The notes under the pieces are model-generated. The model saw nothing but the letters and a program-made list of their open reading frames with translations. It made no database searches and was not told the DNA's origin. Shown one piece after another: positions 36,350-45,472 of a stretch of DNA of 64,000 nt. Position numbers and translations under genes: made by a program. This stretch comes from Aromatoleum toluclasticum ATCC 700605 (GTDB taxonomy: Bacteria; Pseudomonadota; Gammaproteobacteria; Burkholderiales; Rhodocyclaceae): NCBI RefSeq assembly GCF_000378245.1, contig NZ_KB899494.1:124001-188000 (forward strand). Direction: 5' to 3'. How positions within the stretch are numbered: the stretch's first letter is position 1; the number at the start of each line of letters is the position of its first letter.

Positions 36350-39300
36350 ATGGCCGCTCCGCCCGCCGCGCCCCGCGCGCGGTGCCTGTGTCTCGACATC
36401 GAAACCGCTCGCCAGGACCGCATGGCCCTGCGCGAGCTGGGCGTGTTCCGGCCCGATCTGGATGCGCGGCTGAAGATTTCCGGCAAGGATCCAGAACTCG
36501 TTCCCCGGCTCGATGCGCTCACCGCAGGCGCCGCCTTCGTGCTCGGTCACAACGTCGTCGCCTTCGACCAGCCCGCGCTCGCGGCGCTGCATCCGCAACT
36601 CGCGCTGCACCGCCTGCCGCTCATCGACACGCTTGAGCTGTCGCCCGTCGCCTTCCCGCAGAATCCGTATCACCGGCTGGTGAAGGACTACAAGCTGTGC
36701 ACGACGACGCGCAACGACCCGGTGCGGGATGCGGAGCTCGCGTACGAACTCTTCGTCGACCAGAGCGAGGCGCTGCAGCGGCGTGTCGCCGAGAATCCGG
36801 ACGAGGCGCTGTGCCTGCATTTCCTGCTCGCACCGGAGAACGGCAAGGGGGTGGCGAACTTCTTCGCGACGCTGCGCCGGGCGCTCAAGCCCTCGCTCGC
36901 CGAGGCCGCCGTCGCATGGCAGCAGGCGACTGCCGGCAAGGTGTGCATCACCGGGGAGCGCTGGATCGTCGAGCACTGCCTGCCCGATCCGGACTGGCAC
37001 AAGCCGCTGGCGTACGCGCTGGCGTGGCTGCGCGTCGCGGGCGGCAACTCGGTGTTGCCGCCCTGGGTGAGCCTGAGCTTCCCCAGGGCGCGCGAGGCGA
37101 TAGCGATGCTGCGCGATGTTCCCTGCCCGGATCCGGCCTGCGCATGGTGTCGCGAGCAGCACGACATCGAAGCCCTGCTGCCGCGCTACTTCCCCGGCAT
37201 CACGCGCTTTCGCAGCACGCCGACGACCGATGACGGGCGCTCGCTGCAGCAGGCGATCGTCGAGAATGGCTTCGCGGGGCGGCCGACGCTCGCGATCCTG
37301 CCCACCGGCGGCGGCAAGTCGCTGTGCTTCCAGTTGCCGGCGCTCGCGCGCTACTACCGCAACGGCAGCCTGACGGTGGTGATCTCGCCGCTGCAGTCGT
37401 TGATGAAGGACCAGGTCGACAACCTGGAGGCGCGCGGCATCACCTGCGCGGGCTACCTCAACAGCCTGCTCAACCCGATGGAACGGCGCGTGATGCTCGA
37501 CAAGCTGCGCCTGGGCGACCTCGGGCTGATCTTCGTCGCGCCCGAGCAGTTCCGCAGCGTCGCCTTCGCCAACGCGCTGATGCATCGCGAGATCGGCGCC
37601 TGGGTGTTCGACGAGGCGCATTGCCTGTCGAAATGGGGGCACGACTTCCGCCCCGACTATTTGTACGTGTCGCGTTTCATCAAGTCGCGCCAGAAGGACA
37701 AACCCTCGCCAGTGTTCGGCTTCACCGCGACGGCGAAACCGGATGTCGTGGACGACATCTGCCAGCATTTCGAGAAACGCCTCGGCGTCACTCTCGATCG
37801 CCTCGAAGGCGGCGTGAGCCGCGACAACCTCGCCTACGAGGTGCGCGCGGTGCCGGCCGCGACGAAATACGCCGAGACCCTGCACCTGCTGCAGGACGCG
37901 CTGCGCGAGGAAGGCGGCGCGATCGTGTTCTGCGCGCGGCAGAAGACGGTCGAGGAAGTCGCGGATTTCCTCAGGAGCGCCGGCCTCGATTGCGGCTTCT
38001 TCCACGGCGGCATGCTGCCCGCGAGCAAGCGCGACGTGCAGGAAGCCTTCCTCGCCGGCACGCTGCGCGTGATCGCCGCGACCAACGCCTTCGGCATGGG
38101 CGTGGACAAGCCCGACGTGCGCCTCGTGATCCACCTCGACACGCCCGGCTCGCTGGAGAACTACCTGCAGGAAGCGGGCCGCGCCGGGCGCGACCAGTCG
38201 CCGGCGCGCTGCGTCCTGCTCTACGACGACGCCGACCTCGACGTGCAGTTCCGTCTGCTGCGCAACTCGCGCCTCACGCAGCACGACATCGGCGCGATCC
38301 TGAAGGCGCTGCGCGCGATCGAGCGCCGTGACCGCAGCGAAGGCGAGGTGGTCGTCACGAGCGGCGAGATCCTGCTCGAGATCCCTGACGCGCACCGCAT
38401 CGACCCGGACGCGAGCGACGCCGACACCAAGGTGCGCATCGCCGTCGCGTGGCTGGAGGAGGCGCGCCTGCTCGAACGCCACGAGAACCACACGCGCGTC
38501 TTCCCCGGCAGCCTGCTCGTCGCGACCGAGGACGAGGCGCGCGCGATGCTGCGCAACAAGCTCGGGGCGGACGCCGACATCGAGCCCTACGTGCGCATCC
38601 TCGGCATCCTGATCCGCGCCGCCGACGACGAGGGGCTCTCCACCGACGAGCTGATGCTCGCGACCGGCAAGGACTCGCGCACGCTGCAGCACATGCTGCG
38701 CGAGCTCGACCGCTGGAAGCTGCTGTCGAACGACACCGAGATCGGCGTGACCTTCTACCGCGATCCGGACACCGCGCAGCGCCTCGTCGAGCTCGCGCGT
38801 ATCGAGGACGCGCTGCTGAAAAACCTGCGCGAGGCCGCTCCCGACGCGGATGACGAGAGCTGGCAGATCCTCGACGTGCGCCGCCTGTGCGACACGCTGC
38901 GGCGCGACGCCGAGGTCGATTTCGGCCCCGACAGGCTCACGCGCCTGCTGAAATCCTTCGCCGAACCCTTCGGCGAGGGGGCGACGCACCGCGGCTTCTT
39001 CGCGTTGCGCCCGCTCGCCGCGGACCGGCGCTACCTCAGGCTGCTGCGCCCGTGGCAGGACATCGAGACGATCCGCGAACGGCGCATGCGCGTCGCCCGC
39101 GCGCTGGTGCAGGAATTCCAGCGCCGTCGCCAGGGCAACACGCTGCTCGTCACGGCCAAGCAGGGCGAGCTCGAAGCCGCGCTGCAGGCCGACACCACGC
39201 TCGCCGACATCGGCAGCGAAAAATGGGATACCGCCTTGTCCGCGGCGCTGCTCTACCTCGACGCCAACGAGGTGCTGCATCTGGCGCGCGGCAAGGCCGT

Positions 39301-41506
39301 GTTCCGCTCCGCGATGAGCATAGAACTCAACGCCGAGGCGCGCCGCCGCCAGTTCAAGAAGTCCGACTACGCCGAGCTCGCGCTGCACTACAAGGACAAG
39401 ATCGTCCAGGTGCACGTGATGGCCGAGTACGCCAAGCTCTCCCTCCGCAAGATCCAGGCGGCGATGGCCTTCATCGTCGACTACTTCAGCCTCGACCGCG
39501 CCGAGTTCGTGCGCCGCTACTTCGCCGGGCGCAAGGACGTGCTGGAGATGGCGACCACCGAGGCCGCGCACCGCCGCATCCTCACTGACCTCGCCGACCC
39601 CGTTCAGCAGTCCATCGTCGCTACCTCCCTGGAAGGCAACCACCTCGTGCTCGCCGGCCCCGGCGCGGGCAAGACCAGGGTCATCGTGCATCGCGTCGCG
39701 TGGCTGCTGCGCGAATGCATGGTGCTGCCCGAGGCGATCATGGTGCTCGCCTACAACCGCTCCGCCGCCAACGAGATCCGCCGCCGCCTGTGGGCGCTGG
39801 TCGGCGCGGACGCCGCCGGTGTCGCGGTGCAGACGCTGCACGGGCTCGCGATGCGCATCACCGGCACCAGCTACGCCGTCGCCATCGAGCGCGGCGAGGC
39901 GGTCGATTTCGGCGAAGTCATCCGCGAGGCGACCCGCTGCCTGCGCGCCGCCGAGCAGGACCAGAATGTCGGCGACGGCGTCGGCCCCTCCATCGTCCGC
40001 GACCGCCTGCTCGCCGGCCTGCGCTTCCTTCTCGTCGACGAATACCAGGACATCAACGGCGACCATTACGAACTCGTCAGCGCCGTCGCCGGCCGCACGC
40101 TGCAGACCGAGGAAGACCGCGTCTCGCTGATGGTGGTCGGCGACGACGACCAGAACATCTACGCCTTCGACGGCGCCAGCGTGCGCTACATCCGCCAGTT
40201 CGAAACCGACTACGCCGCGCGCCGCTACGCGCTGGTCGAGAACTACCGCTCGACGAAACACATCATCCACGCCGCTAACCGCGTGATCGAACGCGCCCGC
40301 GAGCGCATGAAGGCCGGACAGGCGATCCGCGTGAACCACGCGCGGCGCGATCAACCGGATGGCGGCGAGCAGGCGGCGCTCGATCCCCTCGCCGAAGGCC
40401 GCGTGCACGTGCTCGAAGTGCCGCGCAACCCGCATCAGGAAGTGCAGGTCGCGCTCGACGAACTGCAGCGCCTGCACGCCCTGATCGCGCAGGACGGCGA
40501 CGCGGGGCAATGGGGCCACTTCGCCGTCATCGCCCGCCGCTGGGAAGACCTCGAACCGATGGCCGCGCTATGCCGCCTGCGCGGCATCCCCGTGCGCCTG
40601 CTGCGCGACGGCGCCAGCGTCGGCCTGCACCAGACGCGCGAAGGCGACGCCCTTGCGACCCTGCTGCGTGGCCTGCGACGCAGCGCCCGGCGCCGCCGCG
40701 TGCTGCTCCGCTCGGGCGTCCTGTCGCGCTGGTTCCGCCGCCGCTTCCACGCCTCGCCCGACGGCCTCATCGCCCACCCCCAGCGCGCCGCGCTCGCGCA
40801 GTTCATCGCCGATGCCGAATCCGCTGCGCCGGGCCGCCAGCTAGTCATCGACGACCTCCTCGAAGCCCTCTACGACTTCGGCGCCATCGGCAAGCCCGCC
40901 GCCGACGCCCGCCCCAATGCCCCGTTGGTGCTGATGACCGCCCACCGCGCCAAGGGCCAGGAATTCGACCACGTGCTGGTCCTAGATGGCGGCGGCTGGC
41001 AGGGACGCGGCGACGACGAGCGGCGGCTCTTCTACGTCGCGATGACGCGGGCGCGCAAGTCCCTGACGTTGTGCGAGGCGGTGGGCGGGACGCAGCCCTT
41101 CGTGCGCGATCTCGACGGGCTGGCGTTGCGTTCGCGGCCGGATGCGCTGCCGTCCGAGCCGGGTGTTGCCCATCGGATCTGGTGCGCGGACCTGGAGAAG
41201 ATCGTGCTGTCGTGGCCGGGGCATTTCGCGCCCTCGGCGCCGATTCACCGCGCGCTGACGGCGCTCGACGTCGGCGATCCGCTGGTGCTGCGGCCGCGCA
41301 GTGATGATGGCGCAAAGTGGGAGATCGTCGATGCCTCGGGCGTGACAGTGGGCCGGATGTCGTCGAAATTTCACCCGTCACCGGGCGCGACCGTTGCCGT
41401 ACGAGTCGCGGCGGTGCTGGTGCGTCATGCCAGGGACGACGAACAGGGCGTGCGCTGTCGAGCATGGGAACTGGTGCTGCCGGAAATCGAGTACGCGCCG
41501 GCATAG
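36350..41506 (+). CDS. DnaQ-like exonuclease / RecQ helicase / UvrD helicase triple fusion
   Basis: A 1718-residue protein from the ATG at 36350 (a TTG 6 bases upstream is possible). Residues 10-135 look like a DEDD 3'-5' exonuclease: CLDIET (Asp16, Glu18), GHNVVAFD (Asp73), VRDAELAYEL (Asp127). A small cysteine cluster CPDPACAWC (259-267) follows. Residues about 285-640 form a RecQ-type SF2 helicase: LPTGGGKSLCFQ, FDEAHCLSKWGHDFRP, FTATA, QEAGRAGRD. After a long linker (about 640-1085) comes a UvrD-type SF1 helicase: GPGAGKT (about 1105), LLVDEYQD (about 1226), GDDDQNIYAFDGA, ENYRST, TAHRAKGQEFDHV and FYVAMTRARKSL. Two translocases plus an exonuclease in one chain suggest a DNA-unwinding/degrading or repair machine. 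Confidence 0.9.
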   Translation: MAAPPAAPRARCLCLDIETARQDRMALRELGVFRPDLDARLKISGKDPELVPRLDALTAGAAFVLGHNVVAFDQPALAALHPQLALHRLPLIDTLELSPVAFPQNPYHRLVKDYKLCTTTRNDPVRDAELAYELFVDQSEALQRRVAENPDEALCLHFLLAPENGKGVANFFATLRRALKPSLAEAAVAWQQATAGKVCITGERWIVEHCLPDPDWHKPLAYALAWLRVAGGNSVLPPWVSLSFPRAREAIAMLRDVPCPDPACAWCREQHDIEALLPRYFPGITRFRSTPTTDDGRSLQQAIVENGFAGRPTLAILPTGGGKSLCFQLPALARYYRNGSLTVVISPLQSLMKDQVDNLEARGITCAGYLNSLLNPMERRVMLDKLRLGDLGLIFVAPEQFRSVAFANALMHREIGAWVFDEAHCLSKWGHDFRPDYLYVSRFIKSRQKDKPSPVFGFTATAKPDVVDDICQHFEKRLGVTLDRLEGGVSRDNLAYEVRAVPAATKYAETLHLLQDALREEGGAIVFCARQKTVEEVADFLRSAGLDCGFFHGGMLPASKRDVQEAFLAGTLRVIAATNAFGMGVDKPDVRLVIHLDTPGSLENYLQEAGRAGRDQSPARCVLLYDDADLDVQFRLLRNSRLTQHDIGAILKALRAIERRDRSEGEVVVTSGEILLEIPDAHRIDPDASDADTKVRIAVAWLEEARLLERHENHTRVFPGSLLVATEDEARAMLRNKLGADADIEPYVRILGILIRAADDEGLSTDELMLATGKDSRTLQHMLRELDRWKLLSNDTEIGVTFYRDPDTAQRLVELARIEDALLKNLREAAPDADDESWQILDVRRLCDTLRRDAEVDFGPDRLTRLLKSFAEPFGEGATHRGFFALRPLAADRRYLRLLRPWQDIETIRERRMRVARALVQEFQRRRQGNTLLVTAKQGELEAALQADTTLADIGSEKWDTALSAALLYLDANEVLHLARGKAVFRSAMSIELNAEARRRQFKKSDYAELALHYKDKIVQVHVMAEYAKLSLRKIQAAMAFIVDYFSLDRAEFVRRYFAGRKDVLEMATTEAAHRRILTDLADPVQQSIVATSLEGNHLVLAGPGAGKTRVIVHRVAWLLRECMVLPEAIMVLAYNRSAANEIRRRLWALVGADAAGVAVQTLHGLAMRITGTSYAVAIERGEAVDFGEVIREATRCLRAAEQDQNVGDGVGPSIVRDRLLAGLRFLLVDEYQDINGDHYELVSAVAGRTLQTEEDRVSLMVVGDDDQNIYAFDGASVRYIRQFETDYAARRYALVENYRSTKHIIHAANRVIERARERMKAGQAIRVNHARRDQPDGGEQAALDPLAEGRVHVLEVPRNPHQEVQVALDELQRLHALIAQDGDAGQWGHFAVIARRWEDLEPMAALCRLRGIPVRLLRDGASVGLHQTREGDALATLLRGLRRSARRRRVLLRSGVLSRWFRRRFHASPDGLIAHPQRAALAQFIADAESAAPGRQLVIDDLLEALYDFGAIGKPAADARPNAPLVLMTAHRAKGQEFDHVLVLDGGGWQGRGDDERRLFYVAMTRARKSLTLCEAVGGTQPFVRDLDGLALRSRPDALPSEPGVAHRIWCADLEKIVLSWPGHFAPSAPIHRALTALDVGDPLVLRPRSDDGAKWEIVDASGVTVGRMSSKFHPSPGATVAVRVAAVLVRHARDDEQGVRCRAWELVLPEIEYAPA

Positions 41507-41873
41507 CTGCTCCGCCCGGACTGCTTCATGCGGGGCGGGGGGACACACTCGGGCCCGCCTTACGCGAGCTGAACGATCTGGTTCAGCACCGCGCACGCCT
41601 CACGGAACAGCTCGTCGGGCAGTCGCTTCATAGGATGCGCGGCGGCCTCGCGCCAGGGCATGACAAGGCGGGCTGCGACGTCGAGTCGCGGCCAGTTGGC
41701 GGATGCCGTCTTTCAGCGCTTCATCGAGCTTGACGGAGCTTGACGGAGCTTGCCGTTGCCATCGCGGAGTCGGAGTGAAAGGTAAGACCTGTTAACACAA
41801 TCGACCGGGCGAGGCAGGGTATCGATCGGCAAGGCCGTCCGGGCGAGCGCAGGCAGACCGGCTGCCGCTCCGC
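41507..41873. other. Gene-poor spacer with tandem 10-mers and a decayed-looking minus-strand frame
   Basis: No full gene is seen in these 367 bases. A 10-base unit, GAGCTTGACG, is repeated three times in tandem at 41726-41755 (third copy with one change). On the minus strand a frame ending at 41560 reads MPWREAAAHPMKRLPDELFR and onward and has codon character, but a stop lies a few codons before; the neighbouring frame upstream also looks coding (DEALKDGIRQLAA), suggesting an old frameshifted gene end. I cannot name it. Confidence 0.4.
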
Positions 41874-42776
41874 TCAGCGGTTCAGCTCCACCGCCAGCGT
41901 CCGCACCATCCGCTCCGCCTGCCCCAGGTAGCCGCGGCCGAAGAGATTGAGGTGGTTGAGGATGTGGTACAGGTTGTACAGCGTCTTGCGCAGCTCGTAG
42001 CCTTCGGCGGGCGGCCAGGTGCTGCGGTAGGTGGCGTAGAAGGACGCGGGGAGGCCGCCGAAGAGTTCGCTCATCGCGAGATCCGCGTCGCGGTCGCCGC
42101 GGTAGACGGCGGGGTCGAAGAGGACGGGTGTCCCGTCCGCGGCGATGGCGGCATTGCCGTTCCACAGGTCGCCGTGCAGCAGGCTCGCACGGGGGCGGTA
42201 GTCGAGGAACAGGGCGGGGATGCGTTCGAGGAGCTTGTCGGCGTCGCGGCCGAGGGCACCGGCGTAACCCTTCGCGCGCGCCATCTGCAGTTGCGGCACG
42301 AGGCGGCATTCGACGAGGAAGCGGGCCCAGCCGTCGTGCGGCGCGTTGTGCTGCGGTGTGGCGCCGATGTAGTTGTTGCGCGTCCAGCCGAAGTGCTCGC
42401 CGGTGTCGCGGTGCAATTCGACGAGCGCCGCGGCGAAGCGCCGGCCGTCTTCGGCGCTCGCGAGCGGGCGCAGTTGCAGGTGCTCGAGCAGCAGGAAGGC
42501 CTCGTCGTCGGTCGCGCCGCAGGCGAGCGGGCGCGGCACGCGGAAGGCGTCGCAGGCGGCGAGCGCGGTGAGGCCGTCGACTTCGGCCTCGAACATCGGC
42601 AGCGCGGCGGCGTCGTTGAGCTTGAGGAAGTAGGTCCGGCCGCCCGCGGCCACTTCGAGCGTGCGATTGATGCAGCCGCCGCCGACCGGGTTCAGCCGTG
42701 CGCCGGCGAAAGCGATGCCGCTGGCGGCCTCGAGGGCGCGGGCCAGTCGCTCGCCCGGAGTGTGCGGATGCGTCAT
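41874..42776 (-). CDS. Fructosamine kinase family protein
   Basis: From the ATG at 42776 the product is 300 residues; the open frame extends upstream without merit. It shows the fructosamine-3-kinase/YniA pattern: GGCINRTLEVAAGGRTYFLKL (Lys about 50), FLLLEHL, WTRNNYIGATPQHN, the catalytic loop LLHGDLWNGNAA (about 199-210) and the metal-binding LFDPAVYRGDRDADLAM. Such kinases phosphorylate ketosamines on glycated proteins, allowing deglycation; some bacterial members act on other small substrates. It lies 31 bases after the hemerythrin gene in the same direction. Confidence 0.9.
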   Translation of the reverse strand: MTHPHTPGERLARALEAASGIAFAGARLNPVGGGCINRTLEVAAGGRTYFLKLNDAAALPMFEAEVDGLTALAACDAFRVPRPLACGATDDEAFLLLEHLQLRPLASAEDGRRFAAALVELHRDTGEHFGWTRNNYIGATPQHNAPHDGWARFLVECRLVPQLQMARAKGYAGALGRDADKLLERIPALFLDYRPRASLLHGDLWNGNAAIAADGTPVLFDPAVYRGDRDADLAMSELFGGLPASFYATYRSTWPPAEGYELRKTLYNLYHILNHLNLFGRGYLGQAERMVRTLAVELNR

Positions 42777-42807
42777 CTGCGGAGGCTCCGATCGAGGCCG
42801 GCGCGCG

Positions 42808-43221
42808 TCAGGGCGTGGGGGTGGCGTTGTGTGCGGCGATGCTGTCGACGAGCTTCTTGTCGGCCACGGTCGTGTGCATCGCGAACCAGTCGAACATGAA
42901 GTGCGCGAGTTCGGCGAGGGGGGCGCTGTCGGTGTAGTAGAGGTTGGTCTCGTGCTCCAGCCGGCGCAGCAGCCACGCGTGTTCATCGCGGTGCTCCTCG
43001 TAGCCCGCGTAGCCGACGTCGAGCATGATGTTCTCTTCGCTGACGAAGTGGAATTCCGCGTACTTGCGCACCTCGAGCAGCAGGCGCATGGCCTTTTCCT
43101 TCGGGCAGTTGCGGTCTGCTTCCACGGATACCGCGCGGATCAGGTCGATGAAGGCGCGGTGTTCGGCGTCGATGCGCGGATGCCCAACCTCGAATTTGCT
43201 GTCCCACTTGATGTCGATCAC
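42808..43221 (-). CDS. Bacteriohemerythrin
   Basis: With the GTG start at 43221 (GGAG 7 bases upstream) the product is 137 residues, the standard single-domain size; a longer reading from an ATG at 43305 adds an unusual 28-residue leader. The di-iron ligands are visible in order: HPRIDAEHRAF, EFHFVSEENIM, HRDEHAWL and AMHTTVADKKL. Bacteriohemerythrins bind O2 (or NO) reversibly and are linked to oxygen supply or sensing in microaerobic bacteria. It lies between the MFS transporter and kinase genes on the same strand. Confidence 0.93.
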   Translation of the reverse strand: MIDIKWDSKFEVGHPRIDAEHRAFIDLIRAVSVEADRNCPKEKAMRLLLEVRKYAEFHFVSEENIMLDVGYAGYEEHRDEHAWLLRRLEHETNLYYTDSAPLAELAHFMFDWFAMHTTVADKKLVDSIAAHNATPTP

Positions 43222-43356
43222 GTCCGTCTCCGTCTGGCGAGTCGGAGTGCTGCTTCGCGCTGCGGCGGGATCCGCGCGCGGGGAGCACCCTACCCATATT
43301 TTCATATCCTAATCGAATATGGGCGCGGGCGCAGCCGGGCGCGTCGCGAAGGGGCT

Positions 43357-44775
43357 TCAGGCTCCCGTGCGCGGAGCGCTCACCGCGAGGGCCGGCGTGG
43401 GTGCGACCGGTTCGTGCCCGGACTGGGCGCGGACTTGCGTGGGCAGCCCCGGGATGTGGCGCTTGACGACGGCGAGCGCGAGGAAGGTGAGCACCATGGC
43501 GCTGCCGAGCAGCGACAGGTAGCTGTCCGCCCCACCGGACGTGATGACGGCGGCGCCGGCGAAGGAACTCAGGATCGCGCCGAGGCGGCCGAAGGACAGG
43601 GCCGAGGCGGTGCCGGTGGCGCGCATCATGGTCGGGTAGGCATAGGCGCACAGCGCGTACATGGTCGCCTGGACGGCGATCACGAACATGCCGTGCAGGC
43701 CGAGTCCGAGCATCAGCCAGGTGGTGTTCGCCGCGAAGTCGATGCCTTGCAGCACGAAGGCGCTGGCCGCGGCGCCGATGCTGCACAGGATCAGCGGCCA
43801 GCGCGAGCCGTAGCGCGTGATGGCCACTGCGCAGCCGAGCGAGCCGATCACGCCGCCGAGGTTGTAGGCGGTGAGGCCGGAGCCGGCGAGGGCGGCGGGC
43901 AGGCCTTCCGCGGCGAGCATCGTCGGCAGCCAGCTGAAGGCGGTGTAGGTGGCGAGCATGACGAGGAAGAAGCCGACCCAGATCGCCAGGGTGTCGCGCG
44001 CGCGGCCGCTCTGGAACAGGGCGGCGAAGCCGGCGCGCTGCTCGGTGCCGGTTTCCGCGACGTCGACGAAGGCCGTGCCGGGGTCGGTGGGGCGGTCCAT
44101 GCGCGCGAGCAGGCGGCGCAGTTCGGGCCAGCGGGCGGTCTTGCGCGCGAGGTAGCGTGCGGATTCGGGCAGCAGTGCGAGCAGCACGAGGCTGTAGACG
44201 ACGGGCAGCGCACCGCCGATCCAGAACAGGCCGCGCCAGCCGAGCACGGGCAGGATGGTGCCGGCGAAGAGGCCCGCGAGCATGCCGCCGAGCGGGTAGC
44301 ACACGATGGTCGCGGTGACCGCGAGGGTGCGGCGGCGGGCCGGCGTGAATTCGGCGGTCATCGTCGAGGCGCTCGGCAGCGCGCCGCCGATGCCCAGGCC
44401 GGCGAGGAAACGCAGCGCGGCGATGGCCGTGACGCCGGGGGCGAAACCGATCGCGATCGTCGCGGCACCGAACAGGAACACGCTGGCGACCAGCACCAGC
44501 CGCCGGCCGATGCGGTCCGCGACGATGCCGGCACAGGCGCTGCCGACGGCCATGCCGACCAGGCCCGCGGCGACCGCGGGCGCGAAGGCGGCCTTGGTGA
44601 TGCCCCATTCCTTGATCAGCGCCGGGATCGCGAAGCCGATGAGCTGTCCGTCGAAGCCGTCCATGACGATTGCGAGGGCGGCGAGCATCACGACGAGCCG
44701 TTGCATCGACGTGAACGGGCCGTAATCGAGTATCCCGCCGATATCGACGGGGGCGGACGAGGACTTCTGCTGCAT
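43357..44775 (-). CDS. MFS transporter, aromatic acid:H+ symporter (AAHS) type
   Basis: A 472-residue protein with 12 membrane segments. AAHS traits: IVMDGFDGQLIGFAIPAL in segment 1 (the DGFD motif conserved in PcaK/BenK-type carriers), GIVADRIGRRLVL in loop 2-3, FLAGLGIGGALPSAS in segment 4 and LPESARYLARK before the central loop. The substrate is probably an aromatic acid such as benzoate or a hydroxybenzoate, in keeping with the aromatic metabolism of this bacterial group, but no catabolic genes are adjacent, so the specificity is open. Confidence 0.87.
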   Translation of the reverse strand: MQQKSSSAPVDIGGILDYGPFTSMQRLVVMLAALAIVMDGFDGQLIGFAIPALIKEWGITKAAFAPAVAAGLVGMAVGSACAGIVADRIGRRLVLVASVFLFGAATIAIGFAPGVTAIAALRFLAGLGIGGALPSASTMTAEFTPARRRTLAVTATIVCYPLGGMLAGLFAGTILPVLGWRGLFWIGGALPVVYSLVLLALLPESARYLARKTARWPELRRLLARMDRPTDPGTAFVDVAETGTEQRAGFAALFQSGRARDTLAIWVGFFLVMLATYTAFSWLPTMLAAEGLPAALAGSGLTAYNLGGVIGSLGCAVAITRYGSRWPLILCSIGAAASAFVLQGIDFAANTTWLMLGLGLHGMFVIAVQATMYALCAYAYPTMMRATGTASALSFGRLGAILSSFAGAAVITSGGADSYLSLLGSAMVLTFLALAVVKRHIPGLPTQVRAQSGHEPVAPTPALAVSAPRTGA

Positions 44776-45046
44776 CGGTGTGTCTCCGGTGAAAGGCGGG
44801 TTCGCTCCGGGGGCGGGCGATCCTCTTGGGCAAAACGATACTATTTAGAATGGTGGACGGCAAGCAATTTGTATCACATCAGTAACGCGAGTTTCGGTGG
44901 GGCGTGAAATCCGTGGGGCACGCACGAATTGCAGGCGAATGAAAAAATACGTCACACACGGACGGGAATTCCTCGCCTCGGATGTGGTCTTTCTGGTGAC
45001 TTCGTGCGTTATATAAACGTGTAATCCTCTTGACAGGGAGGCCACC
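44776..45046. promoter_or_regulatory. Divergent promoter region between the MFS gene and a secreted-protein gene
   Basis: This 271-base spacer is locally A+T-rich (44835-44960 and 45000-45030). It must hold promoters for both flanking genes. GTTATATAA (45008-45016) is a candidate minus-10 area for the rightward gene, about 30 bases before its ATG; GACAGGGAGG just ahead of the ATG is a strong ribosome-binding site. No operator was recognised. Confidence 0.4.
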
Positions 45047-45460
45047 ATGAAATGGCTGAGACTTGCATTCGCAGCAGTCCTGGTCTTGGGCGCCGCGTTG
45101 CCGGATGTCGCGTCTGCCGATCGCGGACGGATCAGTCGGCACAGCCACTCGAGTGTGGGCGTCCACATCGGGATCCCGCTGTTCTGGGGCTGGCCGGGCC
45201 CGTATTACGGCTATTCGCCCTACCGTTATTACGAGCCCTACCCCTACTATGCCTACCCGCCGTATTACGCCTATCCGCCGGCCGTCGCCGTGCCGTCGTC
45301 GCCGCCCACCTATATTGAACGTGACGATGACGACGCGAACAGGGACAGGAAATCGGGCGGCAACTATTGGTACTACTGCCACCGCCCCGAGGGCTATTAC
45401 CCCTACGTCAAGGAATGCCCCGGAGGGTGGGAACGCGTCGCGCCGCGGCCGTCGCGCTGA
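45047..45460 (+). CDS. Secreted Tyr/Pro-rich small protein
   Basis: A 137-residue protein with a Sec signal peptide (1-24, cleavage after ASA). The mature part has a short His-containing start (HSHSSVGVHIGIPLF), then a low-complexity stretch (about 48-85) built from Tyr-Pro-Tyr and Pro-Tyr-Tyr units, an acidic segment, and a C-terminal motif YWYYCHRPEGYYPYVKECPGG with two cysteines. This C-terminal motif recurs in short proteobacterial envelope proteins of unknown function. It lies 12 bases before a glycine-zipper lipoprotein gene, so the two are an operon. Confidence 0.8.
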   Translation: MKWLRLAFAAVLVLGAALPDVASADRGRISRHSHSSVGVHIGIPLFWGWPGPYYGYSPYRYYEPYPYYAYPPYYAYPPAVAVPSSPPTYIERDDDDANRDRKSGGNYWYYCHRPEGYYPYVKECPGGWERVAPRPSR

Positions 45461-45472
45461 GGGAGGATCAAC

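Noticed and set aside
36326-40519. A 1397-codon open frame antisense to the exonuclease-RecQ-UvrD gene
   Set aside because: Same reason: no recognisable domain, biased composition, and a well-supported gene on the other strand.
30582-41506. Calling the region a proven genomic island
   Set aside because: No integrase, transposase or clear second attachment site is present; G+C of the helicase genes is similar to the core. It is left as a candidate.
41726-41755. CRISPR-like array
   Set aside because: The units are 10 bases with no spacers. No other spaced direct repeats were seen in the window.
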